Shown: positions 23,173 to 36,471, counted from the stretch's first letter. The stretch: DNA of 64,000 nt from Yersinia entomophaga (GCF_001656035.1 NZ_CP010029.1:1476288-1540287), one strand, 5' to 3'. A program made the numbers and translations. The notes: generated by a model not told the origin, from the letters alone.

Positions 23173-24762
23173 ATGCAACAACGCCGTCCAATCCGCCGTG
23201 CTCTGCTTAGTGTGTCTGATAAAGCAGGTATCATTGAATTCGCCGAAGCGCTTTCTCAGCGTGGCATCGAATTGCTCTCCACCGGCGGCACCGCGCGCCT
23301 GCTAGCCGACGCAGGCCTGCCGGTTACCGAAGTTTCTGATTACACCGGTTTCCCGGAAATGATGGATGGCCGTGTTAAAACCCTGCATCCTAAAATTCAC
23401 GGCGGTATTCTCGGTCGTCGCGATCAGGACGATGCCATCATGGCAGAACATGATATTCAGCCGATCGATATGGTCGTAGTAAATCTGTATCCTTTTGCCC
23501 AAACCGTTGCTCGACCGGATTGCTCCTTAGAGGACGCCGTTGAGAATATCGATATCGGCGGCCCAACCATGGTGCGCTCCGCCGCCAAGAACCACAAAGA
23601 CGTGGCCATCGTAGTGAAGAGCAGCGACTACGCGGCAATTATCACCGAGCTGGATAACAACGACGGTTCCCTGACTTACCCAACTCGCTTCAACCTTGCT
23701 ATTAAGGCGTTTGAGCATACTGCCGCCTACGACAGCATGATCGCCAACTACTTTGGCTCTATGGTTCCTGCCTATCACGGCGATACCGAGCAGCCTGCTG
23801 GCCGCTTCCCACGGACCCTGAATCTTAACTATATAAAGAAACAGGATATGCGCTACGGTGAAAACAGCCACCAGCAGGCCGCCTTCTATATAGAAGAGGA
23901 AGTGAAAGAAGCTTCCGTTGCTACCGCAGAGCAACGGCAGGGCAAAGCGCTTTCTTATAACAACATAGCCGACACCGATGCCGCGCTGGAATGCGTGAAA
24001 GAATTCAGCGAGCCAGCCTGTGTCATCGTCAAACACGCAAATCCATGTGGCGTTGCTATCGGGGATTCCATTCTGGCAGCCTACAACAACGCATATAAAA
24101 CCGATCCGACTTCCGCGTTCGGCGGCATTATCGCCTTTAACCGCGAACTGGATGCCGAAACCGCTCAGGCTATTATCAGCCGTCAGTTTGTCGAAGTGAT
24201 TATCTCCCCAAGCGTTAGCGCGGATGCCCTGAAACTATTAGCAACCAAGCAGAATGTGCGCGTTCTCACCTGCGGTCAGTGGCAAGGACGATCTGTCGGT
24301 CTGGATTTCAAACGCGTCAACGGCGGTTTGCTGGTGCAAGATCGTGATTTAGGGATGGTGACTGAAGCGGATCTTCGCGTAGTGTCCAAACGTCAGCCAA
24401 CGGCTCAGGAGCTGCGTGACGCATTATTCTGCTGGAAAGTTGCGAAGTTCGTTAAATCCAATGCCATTGTCTATGCTCGCGATAACATGACCATCGGTAT
24501 AGGCGCAGGCCAGATGAGCCGCGTCTACTCCGCCAAGATCGCCGGGATCAAAGCCGCAGACGAAGGCTTGCAGGTGGCCGGTTCCGCCATGGCGTCCGAT
24601 GCCTTCTTCCCGTTCCGTGACGGTATTGACGCTGCCGCCGCCGTGGGTATTACCTGTGTGATCCAACCGGGCGGTTCGATCCGCGACGACGAAGTGATTG
24701 CAGCGGCAGATGAACATGGCATTGCCATGATCTTCACCGATATGCGCCATTTCCGTCATTAA
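23173..24762 (+). CDS. purH: Bifunctional AICAR formyltransferase/IMP cyclohydrolase PurH
   Basis: PurH performs the last two steps of IMP synthesis: formylation of AICAR with 10-formyl-THF and ring closure to IMP. The 529-residue protein has the N-terminal cyclohydrolase (MGS-like) domain, with [13 protein letters not shown] and [17 protein letters not shown] at about 64-80. The transformylase domain follows, with catalytic Lys287 and His288 in [16 protein letters not shown] precedes the ATG. purD follows after 22 bases, forming the purHD operon behind a PUR box. Confidence 0.98.
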   Translation: MQQRRPIRRALLSVSDKAGIIEFAEALSQRGIELLSTGGTARLLADAGLPVTEVSDYTGFPEMMDGRVKTLHPKIHGGILGRRDQDDAIMAEHDIQPIDMVVVNLYPFAQTVARPDCSLEDAVENIDIGGPTMVRSAAKNHKDVAIVVKSSDYAAIITELDNNDGSLTYPTRFNLAIKAFEHTAAYDSMIANYFGSMVPAYHGDTEQPAGRFPRTLNLNYIKKQDMRYGENSHQQAAFYIEEEVKEASVATAEQRQGKALSYNNIADTDAALECVKEFSEPACVIVKHANPCGVAIGDSILAAYNNAYKTDPTSAFGGIIAFNRELDAETAQAIISRQFVEVIISPSVSADALKLLATKQNVRVLTCGQWQGRSVGLDFKRVNGGLLVQDRDLGMVTEADLRVVSKRQPTAQELRDALFCWKVAKFVKSNAIVYARDNMTIGIGAGQMSRVYSAKIAGIKAADEGLQVAGSAMASDAFFPFRDGIDAAAAVGITCVIQPGGSIRDDEVIAAADEHGIAMIFTDMRHFRH

Positions 24763-24784
24763 TTAACCTCACGGAGTTATCCCG

Positions 24785-26071
24785 ATGAATATTTTGATTA
24801 TTGGTAACGGCGGTCGCGAACACGCTTTGGGCTGGAAAGCCGCGCAGTCACCTCTGGCGGATAAAATCTATGTGGCCCCGGGTAACGCCGGTACCGCGCT
24901 GGAACCGCGACTGGAAAACGTTGATATAGCCGCAACGGATATCGCCAGCCTGGTCGCTTTCGCTAAAAGCCACGATATCGGTCTGACCATCGTTGGCCCG
25001 GAAGCTCCGCTGGTGATTGGCGTGGTGGATGCTTTCCGGGAAGCGGGTTTGACTATCTTTGGCCCAACTCAGGCTGCGGCGCAATTGGAAGGCTCTAAAG
25101 CCTTCACCAAAGACTTCCTAGCCCGTCATGATATTCCGACGGCGTTTTACCAAAACTTCACCGAAATCGAACCGGCCTTGGCCTACGTTCGTAAGATAGG
25201 CGCACCTATCGTCATCAAAGCTGACGGTTTGGCCGCGGGTAAGGGCGTGATCGTAGCGATGACGCTCGAAGAAGCGGAAACCGCCGTTCACGACATGCTG
25301 GCAGGCAACGCTTTTGGCGATGCGGGTCATCGTATCGTGGTGGAAGAATTCCTCGATGGCGAAGAAGCCAGCTTTATCGTCATGGTCGATGGTGAAAACG
25401 TATTGCCGATGGCAACCAGTCAGGATCACAAGCGAGTTGGCGATGGCGATACCGGCCCGAATACCGGCGGTATGGGCGCTTATTCACCGGCTCCGGTAGT
25501 AACCGATGAAATTCACCAACGAGTGATGGATCAGATTATCTGGCCAACGGTGCGCGGTATGGCGGCGGAAGGCAATGTGTATACCGGTTTCCTCTATGCT
25601 GGCCTGATGATTTCTGCAGAGGGTCAACCTAAAGTGATTGAGTTCAACTGCCGCTTTGGCGATCCGGAAACTCAGCCGATCATGCTGCGGATGCGTTCTG
25701 ACTTGGTCGAGCTTTGTCTGGCTGGCGCTCAAGGCAAGCTGAATCAGAAAACCTCCGATTGGGATGAACGACCGTCATTAGGCGTGGTGCTGGCTGCGGG
25801 CGGCTACCCTGCCGAATATCGTCAGGGAGATGTCATTCACGGGTTGCCACAGCAGGAAATCGCAGGTGAAAAGGTGTTCCACGCTGGAACCCGCCTAGCT
25901 GGCAATAATGACGTGGTGACCAACGGTGGCCGAGTGCTCTGCGTGACCGCTTTAGGCAAAGACGTCGCGGATGCACAGCAGCGGGCATATCAGTTGGCTT
26001 CAGACATTCATTGGGAAGGTAGTTTCTGCCGGAAAGATATCGGCTATCGCGCTATCGCTCGCGGTAAATAA
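24785..26071 (+). CDS. purD: Phosphoribosylamine-glycine ligase (GAR synthetase) PurD
   Basis: PurD ligates glycine to phosphoribosylamine with ATP, the second step of purine synthesis. The 428-residue ATP-grasp protein starts MNILIIGNGGREHALGWK, with the N-domain glycine loop. It contains KADGLAAGKGVIVA (ATP lid region), the family signature segment FNCRFGDPETQ, and a C-terminal hybrid-barrel domain. It is the second gene of purHD; E. coli has zraPSR downstream, absent here. Confidence 0.98.
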   Translation: MNILIIGNGGREHALGWKAAQSPLADKIYVAPGNAGTALEPRLENVDIAATDIASLVAFAKSHDIGLTIVGPEAPLVIGVVDAFREAGLTIFGPTQAAAQLEGSKAFTKDFLARHDIPTAFYQNFTEIEPALAYVRKIGAPIVIKADGLAAGKGVIVAMTLEEAETAVHDMLAGNAFGDAGHRIVVEEFLDGEEASFIVMVDGENVLPMATSQDHKRVGDGDTGPNTGGMGAYSPAPVVTDEIHQRVMDQIIWPTVRGMAAEGNVYTGFLYAGLMISAEGQPKVIEFNCRFGDPETQPIMLRMRSDLVELCLAGAQGKLNQKTSDWDERPSLGVVLAAGGYPAEYRQGDVIHGLPQQEIAGEKVFHAGTRLAGNNDVVTNGGRVLCVTALGKDVADAQQRAYQLASDIHWEGSFCRKDIGYRAIARGK

Positions 26072-26082
26072 TCTGGTATTCC

Positions 26083-26110
26083 AGAGGGCGCAACGCCTGC
26101 GCCCTCTTCT
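26083..26110 (+). terminator. Terminator of purHD
   Basis: AGAGGGCGCA and TGCGCCCTCT form a 10-bp GC-rich stem with a 5-base loop. The following tract TCTTC is a weak T run. Confidence 0.6.
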
Positions 26111-26170
26111 TCAGTCCAGGCTACAAACATCCATTTCGATACAAGCATGCTAAATAACGCGGTATTAACG

Positions 26171-26824
26171 CTACAAACTGCCGGGCTCTGGCTCCCAACG
26201 ACAAAAATCTTCATTTGCTACTAACAACAACTCTTGCCCTTCCGGCGCATTCAACCAGGCGACACCGAGTGGTTGCTGCGTATTACTCGCCCGTTTAGCC
26301 AGCCACGCCTGCGCATAGTCTTCAAACTTAGGCCGCTGAACGCTGCCGCTACAGCTCGTCAGCACGCCATTTTGCAAGCGACCTTGAATCAGATCCACAT
26401 TACCGGCACGTAGAGTGGTACTCAGTTCCAGAATACGTTTGGCTTCAAACTGATGAAAAGCGATCTCATCCGCCGTCAGCAGCTCGCGGCGCGAGGCCAG
26501 TTGGCGCTGCATAAAACTCACCGCACCCTGTTCATCAAAACGAAGTTGGATGGTTTCTGGATTTTGGCCGATATCGTTTCGCCGAATTTGGCGCAGAATT
26601 CCGTGCTGATATTCATAGAAGGCCACGCGAGTGACACCGCCCTGGTAAGGGCTGTAAACGCTCATAATCACTTGGGGATGTTGCTGAGAATCATCCTGAC
26701 GCCAGATGCGAACTACACCGCTATCGGCAATGTAACCGCTGGCACTGAACTGGGGGGAATCGGAATGGCTGCTACAGGCGCTGAGACCAATGGCAAAACC
26801 CAAGGTCATCAGCACCCGCCGCAT
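26171..26824 (-). CDS. DUF1481 lipoprotein (YjaH-like)
   Basis: The protein resembles E. coli YjaH (DUF1481), of unknown function. From the ATG at 26824 it has 217 residues, beginning with a lipoprotein signal (MRRVLMTLGFAIGLSAC) whose lipobox LSAC makes Cys17 the acylation site. The mature part is rich in beta-type segments (VVRIWRQDDSQQ, RVAFYEYQHG) and shows no catalytic motif. The frame stays open to a GTG at 26872, and an internal GTG at 26845 has AGAGGG nearby, so the start is unsure. It begins 52 bases after the hupA stop on the same strand and is probably cotranscribed with hupA in part. Confidence 0.82.
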   Translation of the reverse strand: MRRVLMTLGFAIGLSACSSHSDSPQFSASGYIADSGVVRIWRQDDSQQHPQVIMSVYSPYQGGVTRVAFYEYQHGILRQIRRNDIGQNPETIQLRFDEQGAVSFMQRQLASRRELLTADEIAFHQFEAKRILELSTTLRAGNVDLIQGRLQNGVLTSCSGSVQRPKFEDYAQAWLAKRASNTQQPLGVAWLNAPEGQELLLVANEDFCRWEPEPGSL

Positions 26825-26876
26825 AAACAAAAGGGGCTTTGCCACCCCTCTGCTTATTATTTTCACTGACACACTA

Positions 26877-27149
26877 TTATTTAACAGAGTCTTTCAGTGC
26901 TTTGCCAGAAACGAACGCAGGAACGTTAGCTGCAGCAATTTTGATTTCTTTACCGGTCTGTGGGTTGCGGCCAGTGCGTTCGTTACGATGATTCACTTTG
27001 AAAGTACCGAAACCAACCAATTGTACTTGCTCGCCTTCTTTCAGAGACTCGGTAATGGCAGCCAGAGTGGACTCCAAAGCAGCTTTAGCTTGGGTTTTGG
27101 AAAGGTCCGCTTTGTCCGCGATTACGTCAATCAGTTGAGTCTTATTCAT
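26877..27149 (-). CDS. hupA: DNA-binding protein HU-alpha
   Basis: HU-alpha is a nucleoid protein that bends DNA without sequence preference, as a homodimer or with HU-beta. The 90-residue length and the sequence [20 protein letters not shown] identify HupA rather than HupB. The DNA-binding arm runs through [24 protein letters not shown], at residues 55-78. AAGGAT precedes the ATG. It sits between yjaG and the DUF1481 gene as in E. coli. Confidence 0.98.
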   Translation of the reverse strand: MNKTQLIDVIADKADLSKTQAKAALESTLAAITESLKEGEQVQLVGFGTFKVNHRNERTGRNPQTGKEIKIAAANVPAFVSGKALKDSVK

Positions 27150-27337
27150 AAGTTATCCTTACAGTGTGTTTATCGTTTGCAAAGCATCGAGTGCGACGGA
27201 TATGCCGAATGACAGCACTCTCCTGCATACACGCACCGATAGCCACTTTTTTTCGCCCCCCAAATGTAGAACAGACAGGGGGCAGATGTGAAGCCTTAAG
27301 GCACGACAAATCAGGCGTTAAATCACGTTTTCTTGCC

Positions 27338-27928
27338 TTATTGCGTTAAATTTATGCCAATGTTACTCACAGCGGCTTCCCGCAGGTCAGATCGTAACCC
27401 TTTGATCAGATCTAAATCGCGTTCTTCACAGTCGGCCAACAGGCGGAAAATCTCCCATTGGATGTCCCATTCTTCTTCAACCGCCGGTAAAACTTTCAGT
27501 TCTTCGTCGGTCATTTCTTTGCCAGCCTGAGTCATTTCCAGCATGGCAACGGTGCGAATTGACGTCTCGCTGATAGCAATAGCATGTTCCAGAGTTTCAC
27601 CGCTTAAACGCGAGTGAATGGCCTCACCTAATGCAATGCAGGCATCAATGGCTGGATACACGCCGTAAATGGCGTAATCGTCAGCGGAAGGAATCGCTTC
27701 TTCGAGCTTTTCCAGTTGGCTATCGAAGTTCACTTTGGCGTCTTTTACCACCAGCGTTTCCCAGATCAAATCCAGAATACGTCGATAAACCGCCGGATCG
27801 CCAAATTCGGTTTCCAGGCAAAATTTCTGGTAATTCGGATACATACGCTCACATAAGCACGCCATGAAAGTCAGATGTTGCCAGCTTTCCAGCTTTTCGA
27901 GACGTAAATGGATTGGGTTACGTAACAT
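27338..27928 (-). CDS. yjaG: DUF416 family protein YjaG
   Basis: The 196-residue protein matches E. coli YjaG (DUF416), of unknown function. It is predicted soluble and largely helical, acidic overall, and starts MLRNPIHLRLEKLESWQHL. No signal peptide, membrane segment or catalytic motif is visible. It lies between nfi and hupA on the same strand as in E. coli, but here a plus-strand hydrolase gene separates it from nfi. Confidence 0.92.
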   Translation of the reverse strand: MLRNPIHLRLEKLESWQHLTFMACLCERMYPNYQKFCLETEFGDPAVYRRILDLIWETLVVKDAKVNFDSQLEKLEEAIPSADDYAIYGVYPAIDACIALGEAIHSRLSGETLEHAIAISETSIRTVAMLEMTQAGKEMTDEELKVLPAVEEEWDIQWEIFRLLADCEERDLDLIKGLRSDLREAAVSNIGINLTQ

Positions 27929-28269
27929 GATCAGATCTCATTCTTCATTATCTGCGCGGCAGTGTACCCGAAATTAAATCATATACCTATGAGAGAAAAA
28001 CCGCCTCGCTCGGTGCTAAATAAGATAATTTCAGAAATGCCAATCGTCCTTCATGTTAATCTGCCAAGGTGACTAATTGGTACAAAGCTAATTATTTACT
28101 AGAAAATAAATATACCTACACCTGCTTCGTCCCACTTCCAATCACGCCAACACGGTATCAAATCAAGCCAGATTCATAATCAGCGCAAGATGAAAACCGC
28201 CTGATCGATCACAGCAAAACATCTTCTTGCTATTAAGCAGGTCAATGCCAACGGAACCGGAGTGACCCA
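27929..28269. other. Intergenic region between yjaG and the hydrolase gene
   Basis: About 340 AT-rich bases, with divergent genes on both sides, so both promoters should lie here. I recognise no RNA gene, operator or repeat. Confidence 0.5.
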
Positions 28270-29421
28270 ATGATACGAGCATTATTAAAAAATAAATGGA
28301 TATTTAGTCTTCTATTCTTCGCTGAGACAGCGCTTTCTGCCGATCTTCTCGATAAGGTATTACGTGAAACTATAGTTTATCAATCTGTTATTGAGGCCTC
28401 ATCGGGGAAAACATTCACAATCCGGATTAATCTGTACCAACCGGCGGGAAATGGCCCTTTTCCGCTGGTTATTCTCAATCACGGAATTGATCCTGACGGA
28501 AACCAAAATGAGCGCACGCGCTTTCACGTTGCGGCTCGCGAGTTTGTGAAACGCGGCTACGTGGTGATGGCGCCACAGCGTTTCGGATTTGGTGGTTCTG
28601 AAGGACCTTTTGACATTGTGCCCTGCCAACCTGATAGCTACGCTTCCCGTTCGCTGCAAGAACTGAATGCCACTCTAAGCCATGCCCGCCAGTTGCCCTA
28701 TGTGGATAATGAGAAAATCATTATTGCCGGTCACTCCGTAGGAGGACTTATCACAATGAAGGCCGGAGAACAGGAGATGCAGGGCGTGAAAGGCCTGATT
28801 AATATGGCGGGCGGTTATAAATGGCCTGACTGCGACTGGAAAACACCCTTGAGGGCAACTATGCAGCAGGCAGGACACTCTTCCCTTCCCTCGTTATGGG
28901 TTTATACGGAAAATGACTCGTTATTCTCAATTGAGCTGGGTAGGGCCATGTTTGAGTCATATCGGGAGAATTGGTTAAAAACTAATGGTGCTCATGAAGT
29001 AATGCCACGTTTTGTTGCGTTAAAGCCCTTTGCCAATGAAGGCCATGCTTTTTTCCAGTGGCAGGATGGAGTCCAGTTCTGGTGGCCTCCCGTGGAGCTA
29101 TTTTTGACCGAATTGGGTTTACCAACGGCGATTGTCACAGACATCACTGCGCCCAGCCGAACCGAAGCCAGCGGTTTCGCCAGTATCAATGACGTCGAAA
29201 GTGTTCCTTTTAGCGAACGCAATAAAGAAAGTGGACAAGAGGCTTATAAACAGTTTTTAGATGCAAAGTCGCCACGGGCTTTTGCATTGAGTGAAGATGG
29301 CGATAGCTGGGGCTGGTTTAATAGACAAAATAACGTACTGGAAGATGCGCTGGAGCTTTGTAATAACAATACGCTAAAAGCCTGTCGGATTTACGCCAAC
29401 GACGGTGATGTGGTTTGGTAA
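28270..29421 (+). CDS. Secreted alpha/beta-hydrolase (dienelactone-hydrolase-like)
   Basis: The 383-residue protein begins with a signal peptide (MIRALLKNKWIFSLLFFAETALSA, residues 1-24, cleavage likely after Ala24), so it is probably periplasmic or exported. The alpha/beta-hydrolase core has an oxyanion NHG at 70-72, the nucleophile elbow GHSVGG with Ser156, a probable acid Asp in YTENDSLF and His in NEGHAFF. A C-terminal tail with FALSEDGDSWGWFNRQNN and CRIYANDGDVVW recurs in this hydrolase group; its role is unknown. The substrate is unknown. It interrupts the nfi-yjaG junction conserved in E. coli and has its own CGGAG site. Confidence 0.85.
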   Translation: MIRALLKNKWIFSLLFFAETALSADLLDKVLRETIVYQSVIEASSGKTFTIRINLYQPAGNGPFPLVILNHGIDPDGNQNERTRFHVAAREFVKRGYVVMAPQRFGFGGSEGPFDIVPCQPDSYASRSLQELNATLSHARQLPYVDNEKIIIAGHSVGGLITMKAGEQEMQGVKGLINMAGGYKWPDCDWKTPLRATMQQAGHSSLPSLWVYTENDSLFSIELGRAMFESYRENWLKTNGAHEVMPRFVALKPFANEGHAFFQWQDGVQFWWPPVELFLTELGLPTAIVTDITAPSRTEASGFASINDVESVPFSERNKESGQEAYKQFLDAKSPRAFALSEDGDSWGWFNRQNNVLEDALELCNNNTLKACRIYANDGDVVW

Positions 29422-29428
29422 TATTTCA

Positions 29429-29469
29429 CGCCGGACTGATATCTGACAACGAATCCGGCGAGTTTTTTT
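29429..29469 (+). terminator. Terminator of the hydrolase gene
   Basis: CGCCGGA (29429-29435) and TCCGGCG (29454-29460) pair around an 18-base loop and are followed by AGTTTTTTT. It abuts the nfi stop codon. Confidence 0.75.
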
Positions 29470-30139
29470 AACCTTTTGTCGCTATTGCCAGCCAACGCTG
29501 AAAAGCAGGTCGATTCGACGCGATAGCATCAGCCCAACGTGTTGGCTCCGGTAAACGGTAACCCCGCATACAGTTTTGAACCCAAACCAATGCGCTATCC
29601 ATACTGATACGGTGCCCTGGCGAAATAAACAGCGGATTACAGCGCGGTTTACTCCGCCATACCCAGCCCAATGGTTCATCCCCATCAATCAATGGTTGCA
29701 AGGTATTGTTTTCTAAAGGGGAAAACTGACCGCACAGGCGACTTTTCGCCACGCCAATGGTTGGTACATCCGCCAGCAGGCCAAAATGGCTGGCTACGCC
29801 TAATCGACGTGGATGCGCAACACCCTGCCCGTCCACCAGCACTAAATCGGGCCGATGCTGTAACTGCGCCCAGGCCGCCATCAACGCGGGATACTCACGA
29901 AAAGAAAGCAAACCCGGAATATAGGGCAAGGAAGTGGCAACTCTGGCTATTTGATATTCCACTAACTCAAGGGAGGGATAACGTAGAATGGCGATAGCCG
30001 CTCGCGTTACCGTCCCCTGTTGCTCAAAACCGACGTCGGCACCGGCAATCCATTGTGGCACCCTGAAGTCAGGATCGTCATGGAGGATAATTTCCGCGGC
30101 TCGCTGTCGTTGTTCCTGACGCAATCCCTGAGTATCCAC
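29468..30139 (-). CDS. nfi: Endonuclease V (deoxyinosine 3'-endonuclease) Nfi
   Basis: Endonuclease V nicks DNA at the second phosphodiester bond 3' to deoxyinosine, starting alternative excision repair of deaminated adenine. The 223-residue protein has the conserved [10 protein letters not shown] with catalytic Asp35, the strand-separating wedge region [16 protein letters not shown] (Glu82), and [18 protein letters not shown] with Asp103. The start is a GTG with GGAGGA upstream. It lies downstream of hemE by 64 bases in the nudC-hemE-nfi run and now converges with the inserted hydrolase. Confidence 0.96.
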   Translation of the reverse strand: MDTQGLRQEQRQRAAEIILHDDPDFRVPQWIAGADVGFEQQGTVTRAAIAILRYPSLELVEYQIARVATSLPYIPGLLSFREYPALMAAWAQLQHRPDLVLVDGQGVAHPRRLGVASHFGLLADVPTIGVAKSRLCGQFSPLENNTLQPLIDGDEPLGWVWRSKPRCNPLFISPGHRISMDSALVWVQNCMRGYRLPEPTRWADAIASNRPAFQRWLAIATKG

Positions 30140-30203
30140 CCTGTTTCCTCCGCTTAGACGTGGTTTTATCGATACGTAATATTAATTTATACGCGATCTT
30201 GGT

Positions 30204-31268
30204 TTAAACATGATATTGGCGCGACAGGTTGTGTACCGCTTCAACGAATACGCCCGCATGCTCTGGCGGCACATCCTGATGGATACCGTGGCCCAGATTG
30301 AACACGTGGCCTTCGCCATGCCCAAAGCCAGCCAGAATCGAGCTTACCTCCTGCTGAATACGTGCTGCTGGCGCATACAACACCGAGGGATCCATATTGC
30401 CTTGTAGAGCCACTTTATCGCCCACGCGACGACGTGCTTCAGCGATATCCAGAGTCCAATCCAACCCTAATGCATCACAACCGGTTGCCGCCATTGCTTC
30501 CAGCCACTGTCCGCCTCCTTTGGTGAAGAGAGTGACTGGCACACGACGGCCGTCGTTCTCGCGGATCAAACCGGCGACAATTTTGTGCATATATTGCAGG
30601 GAGAATTCGAGGTAGTCACGGCCAGTCAATACGCCGCCCCAAGTATCAAACACCATCACCGACTGCGCACCGGCTTTAATTTGCGCATTCAGATACAAAA
30701 TCACGCTATCGGCCAATTTATCCAGCAGCAGATGCAACGTAGCCGGTTCGGCATACATCATTTTTTTCAGCTTGGTAAAGGCTTTGCTGCTACCACCTTC
30801 GACCATATAGGTCGCCAGCGTCCACGGGCTACCAGAGAAACCGATCAGCGGCACTTGCCCTGCCAGCTCGCGGCGAATGGTGCGTACTGCGTTCATCACA
30901 TAGCCCAGTTCTTGCTCTGGGTCCGGTATTGGCAGTTTTTCGACGTCAGCACGACAAGTAATCGGTGATTGAAAACGCGGGCCTTCGCCCGTTTCAAAAT
31001 AAAGCCCCAATCCCATTGCGTCAGGAATGGTCAGAATATCGGAGAATAGGATCGCCGCGTCCAGCGGATAGCGACGCAAAGGCTGCAAAGTGACTTCACA
31101 GGCTAACTCTGCGTTCTTACACAGCGCCATAAAATCCCCGGCCTGCGCACGGGTCGCCTTGTATTCTGGCAAATAACGCCCCGCCTGCCGCATCATCCAT
31201 ACTGGGGTAACATCTACGGGCTGACGAAGTAAGGCGCGCAGATAACGATCGTTCTTCAACTCATTCAT
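30204..31268 (-). CDS. hemE: Uroporphyrinogen decarboxylase HemE
   Basis: HemE removes four carboxyl groups from uroporphyrinogen III to give coproporphyrinogen III in heme synthesis. The 354-residue protein shows the two family signatures: [15 protein letters not shown] near residues 22-36, and [17 protein letters not shown]. The frame is open 50 codons upstream across the nudC end, but the ATG at 31268 has AGGGAG before it and the family start [14 protein letters not shown]. It is 44 bases after nudC. Confidence 0.98.
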   Translation of the reverse strand: MNELKNDRYLRALLRQPVDVTPVWMMRQAGRYLPEYKATRAQAGDFMALCKNAELACEVTLQPLRRYPLDAAILFSDILTIPDAMGLGLYFETGEGPRFQSPITCRADVEKLPIPDPEQELGYVMNAVRTIRRELAGQVPLIGFSGSPWTLATYMVEGGSSKAFTKLKKMMYAEPATLHLLLDKLADSVILYLNAQIKAGAQSVMVFDTWGGVLTGRDYLEFSLQYMHKIVAGLIRENDGRRVPVTLFTKGGGQWLEAMAATGCDALGLDWTLDIAEARRRVGDKVALQGNMDPSVLYAPAARIQQEVSSILAGFGHGEGHVFNLGHGIHQDVPPEHAGVFVEAVHNLSRQYHV

Positions 31269-31312
31269 ATGGGGCTCCCTTAATGATCTGGCGCTATTGT
31301 AGCATGCCTGAT

Positions 31313-32089
31313 TTAGCTGTCCTGTTCGGTGCGGCACAATGCCACGGTATCTTCGATTAAACGGCGGGCTACAGTACCGGGCGGCGGCAACAGCGGCAGT
31401 TGATCGTAACGATACCAATTGGCGTTGAGCAATTCTTTTGGATCGTGGCGCAATTCGCCGCTGTCATACTCCGCCATAAAAGCAATCATCAATGAATGCG
31501 GGAACGGCCAGGGCTGCGAGGTCACGTAGTGTAGATTTTTAATACGAATATTGCTTTCTTCCATCACTTCGCGGGCGGTCGCCTGTTCCAGCGTTTCGCC
31601 CACTTCGACAAAACCTGCTAATACCGTATGAATGCCGCCACGATGACGCACATGCTGAGCCAGCAAAATTTCTTCGCCGCGCCGAATCGCTACGATTACG
31701 CAGGGCGCGATTTGCGGATAATAACGTTCACGGCAATGGTTGCACAGACAGGCCCATTCGGTGCGGCTGGCATGCATTTGATGACCGCAGTAACCGCAAA
31801 AACGGTGAGATCGGTAAAACTCCGCCAATTGCACGCCACGACCAGCCAACTGGAATAAACCGCGATCGACATCCAGTAACTGACGCACCGATCCCATTTC
31901 GCTGGACATCAGTTGGCGAATTAACCAAACCGCCTGCCCTTGCCATTCGCCGATCTGTCGGGCCGTTTTTCCCTGTAATGACCAAAGTGCCGCGCTACCG
32001 TAGGGTAATTCCCCTTTGGGCAGCCACAATTTGTTCTCATGGCTAACGATCCACCAGCCATGTTCCTCACCTGTAAGTTGTAGTTCCAT
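31313..32089 (-). CDS. nudC: NADH pyrophosphatase / NAD-cap RNA hydrolase NudC
   Basis: NudC hydrolyses NAD(H) to NMN(H) and AMP and removes NAD caps from RNA 5' ends. The 258-residue protein has a zinc ribbon with Cys98, Cys101, Cys116 and Cys119, as in E. coli. The Nudix box spans residues 159-181 ([11 protein letters not shown] then REVMEES) and the NADH-specific SQPWPFP is at 191-197. The usual glycine near the end of the Nudix box is Asn here. The ATG at 32089 fits the family; its ribosome-binding site is poor. It is divergent from rsd and followed by hemE. Confidence 0.97.
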   Translation of the reverse strand: MELQLTGEEHGWWIVSHENKLWLPKGELPYGSAALWSLQGKTARQIGEWQGQAVWLIRQLMSSEMGSVRQLLDVDRGLFQLAGRGVQLAEFYRSHRFCGYCGHQMHASRTEWACLCNHCRERYYPQIAPCVIVAIRRGEEILLAQHVRHRGGIHTVLAGFVEVGETLEQATAREVMEESNIRIKNLHYVTSQPWPFPHSLMIAFMAEYDSGELRHDPKELLNANWYRYDQLPLLPPPGTVARRLIEDTVALCRTEQDS

Positions 32090-32187
32090 ATCGTTGTTGC
32101 ACAACCTCGACTTCACTGGCAATCTAGAATCTGGCTTGTTACATTTTTGTAACCTACCGTTACTTTTTCTTACTCACGGAGTCAATC

Positions 32188-32691
32188 ATGCTCAACCGAC
32201 TGGAAAGCCTGACTCAACGCGTTGGCGGCAGTAATGAATTAATTGATCAATGGCTTCATGCACGCAAAGAACTGTTAGTCTCGTATTGCACCGTGATCGG
32301 TATTAAACCGCTAAAGGAAAAGCATACCCCGCTCAATCAAAAAGCGCTGGAGAACTTTTGCCATAATTTGGTGGATTACCTCTCCTCCGGCCACTTCCAT
32401 ATTTACGACCGAATAATCAAACAGGCAGAAGGTGCCTCTAGCCCAAAAATGGCGCTGGCAACCAAGTTCTATCCGGCGCTAAAAGATAATACTCAAACTA
32501 TCATGGCTTTCCACGATCGCTATACCGACAATGAGATCGATCAGGATAGCTGCTTCGAATTCCATCAGGCATTATCGGACATCGGCGAAGCGCTTGACGC
32601 TCGTTTTACTCTGGAAGACAAATTGATCCAACTGGCCGCCGAATCCTGGGAAGCCGCTCACCCTGCGGCCACCGAAGATCCGAAGAATTAA
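32188..32691 (+). CDS. rsd: Regulator of sigma D (anti-sigma-70 factor) Rsd
   Basis: Rsd binds sigma-70 region 4 in stationary phase and shifts RNA polymerase toward alternative sigma factors; in E. coli it also binds HPr. The 167-residue helical protein starts [20 protein letters not shown] and has the family-typical [19 protein letters not shown] lies upstream of the ATG. It is divergent from nudC and precedes the thi operon as in E. coli. Confidence 0.96.
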   Translation: MLNRLESLTQRVGGSNELIDQWLHARKELLVSYCTVIGIKPLKEKHTPLNQKALENFCHNLVDYLSSGHFHIYDRIIKQAEGASSPKMALATKFYPALKDNTQTIMAFHDRYTDNEIDQDSCFEFHQALSDIGEALDARFTLEDKLIQLAAESWEAAHPAATEDPKN

Positions 32692-32802
32692 CGCCATTAT
32701 TCGCGCGGATCTATTACGCAAACTTGAGCTTACACTGAGTCGCGAGCATTTGGATCACAGCCCAAATTCAAAACGACAAATAAAATAGCTTATAAGACAT
32801 AC

Positions 32803-32830
32803 TTGTAGTTTTTATTCTCTCTCCTATACT
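32803..32830 (+). promoter_or_regulatory. Candidate thiC promoter
   Basis: TTGTAG (32803-32808), a 16-bp spacer and TATACT (32825-32830) lie about 10 bases before the TPP riboswitch, a good position for the operon promoter. Confidence 0.6.
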
Positions 32831-32839
32831 GAGGCTTCT

Positions 32840-32947
32840 TGTCGGAGTGCCTAGCGCAGGCTTTTTATCCAAGCAACGCGCAGGCTGAGACCGTTAATTC
32901 GGGATCCGCGGAACCTGATCGGGTTAGTACCCGCGAAGGGAACAAGA
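32840..32947 (+). promoter_or_regulatory. TPP riboswitch (thi box)
   Basis: The leader contains the TPP aptamer core: GGAGTGC in the P1/P2 region, CAGGCTGAGA (pyrimidine-sensor arm) and AACCTGATCGGGTTAGTACC with CGCGAAGGGAAC (pyrophosphate-sensor arm). It lies 130 bases before the thiC ATG. Binding of thiamine pyrophosphate should reduce expression of thiCEFSGH; no long terminator follows, which fits translational or Rho-linked control. Confidence 0.95.
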
Positions 32948-33067
32948 GTAATTTATCGCTATCGCACGGCTTTCACCTTTAATGGATGAGCTCCGTCGCA
33001 CCTGGCTAACATCGTTACTCCCGCCAAGCTCCAGACAAGCAATTTTCCCAATAAACCACACTGGTAG

Positions 33068-35709
<2,642 letters not shown>

Positions 35710-35720
<11 letters not shown>

Positions 35721-36471
35721 ACAGTTGAACGATCAGGATTTCCTGCGCTATAGCCGCCAATTATTGTTGGAAGATATCGGCCCGGAGGGACAGCAGAAGT
35801 TCAAGCAGTCTAGCGTGCTGATTGTCGGTCTGGGCGGCCTTGGCTCTCCGGCCGCGCTGTATTTAGCCGCTGCGGGAGTTGGGAAACTGTGGCTAGCCGA
35901 TGACGATACATTGGATATCAGTAACCTACAGCGGCAGGTTCTTTATTGCACCACCGATATCGGCCAGAGCAAAGCTCAGTTAGCTCAGCGTCGTTTACAG
36001 AATCTTAATCCGCAAATTGAAACTATCAGCCTTGATAGACGTTTAGCCGGTAGCGATCTGGCTGACGCCGTTGCCGCCGCTGATCTGGTGCTGGATTGCT
36101 GCGATAACATGGCAACCCGCCATCAAGTCAACGCTGCCTGCGTACAAGCTGGAAAACCCTTGATTAGCGGCAGCGCAGTCGGATTCAGCGGCCAATTACT
36201 GATTATCGAACCGCCTTACGCCAACGGCTGCTACGCCTGCCTTTATCCCGGAAAAGAAACGCAGCAAAGAAATTGTCGCACTGCTGGCGTCCTTGGCCCA
36301 GTTGTCGGCGTCATCGGCACCCTGCAAGCATTAGAAGCGATAAAAATGCTGGCGGGAATGCCATCGGCGCTGAGCGGGAAACTGCGCTTATTTGATGGAA
36401 AACAGCAAAGCTGGAGCACTCTACGCTTAAGCAAAGCCTGTCATTGCCAAATCTGTGGAGAAGCCCAGTGA
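35710..36471 (+). CDS. thiF: Sulfur carrier protein ThiS adenylyltransferase ThiF
   Basis: ThiF, an E1-like enzyme, adenylates the C terminus of ThiS so that it can accept sulfur. The 253-residue protein has the nucleotide loop GLGGLG at 40-45. Zinc ligands are Cys174 and Cys177 (CYAC) with Cys246 and Cys249 near the C terminus, and Cys189 in RNCRTAG matches the E. coli residue that forms the ThiS acyl-disulfide. The ATG at 35710 with AAGGAGA upstream is chosen over upstream codons. It overlaps thiE and thiS. Confidence 0.96.
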
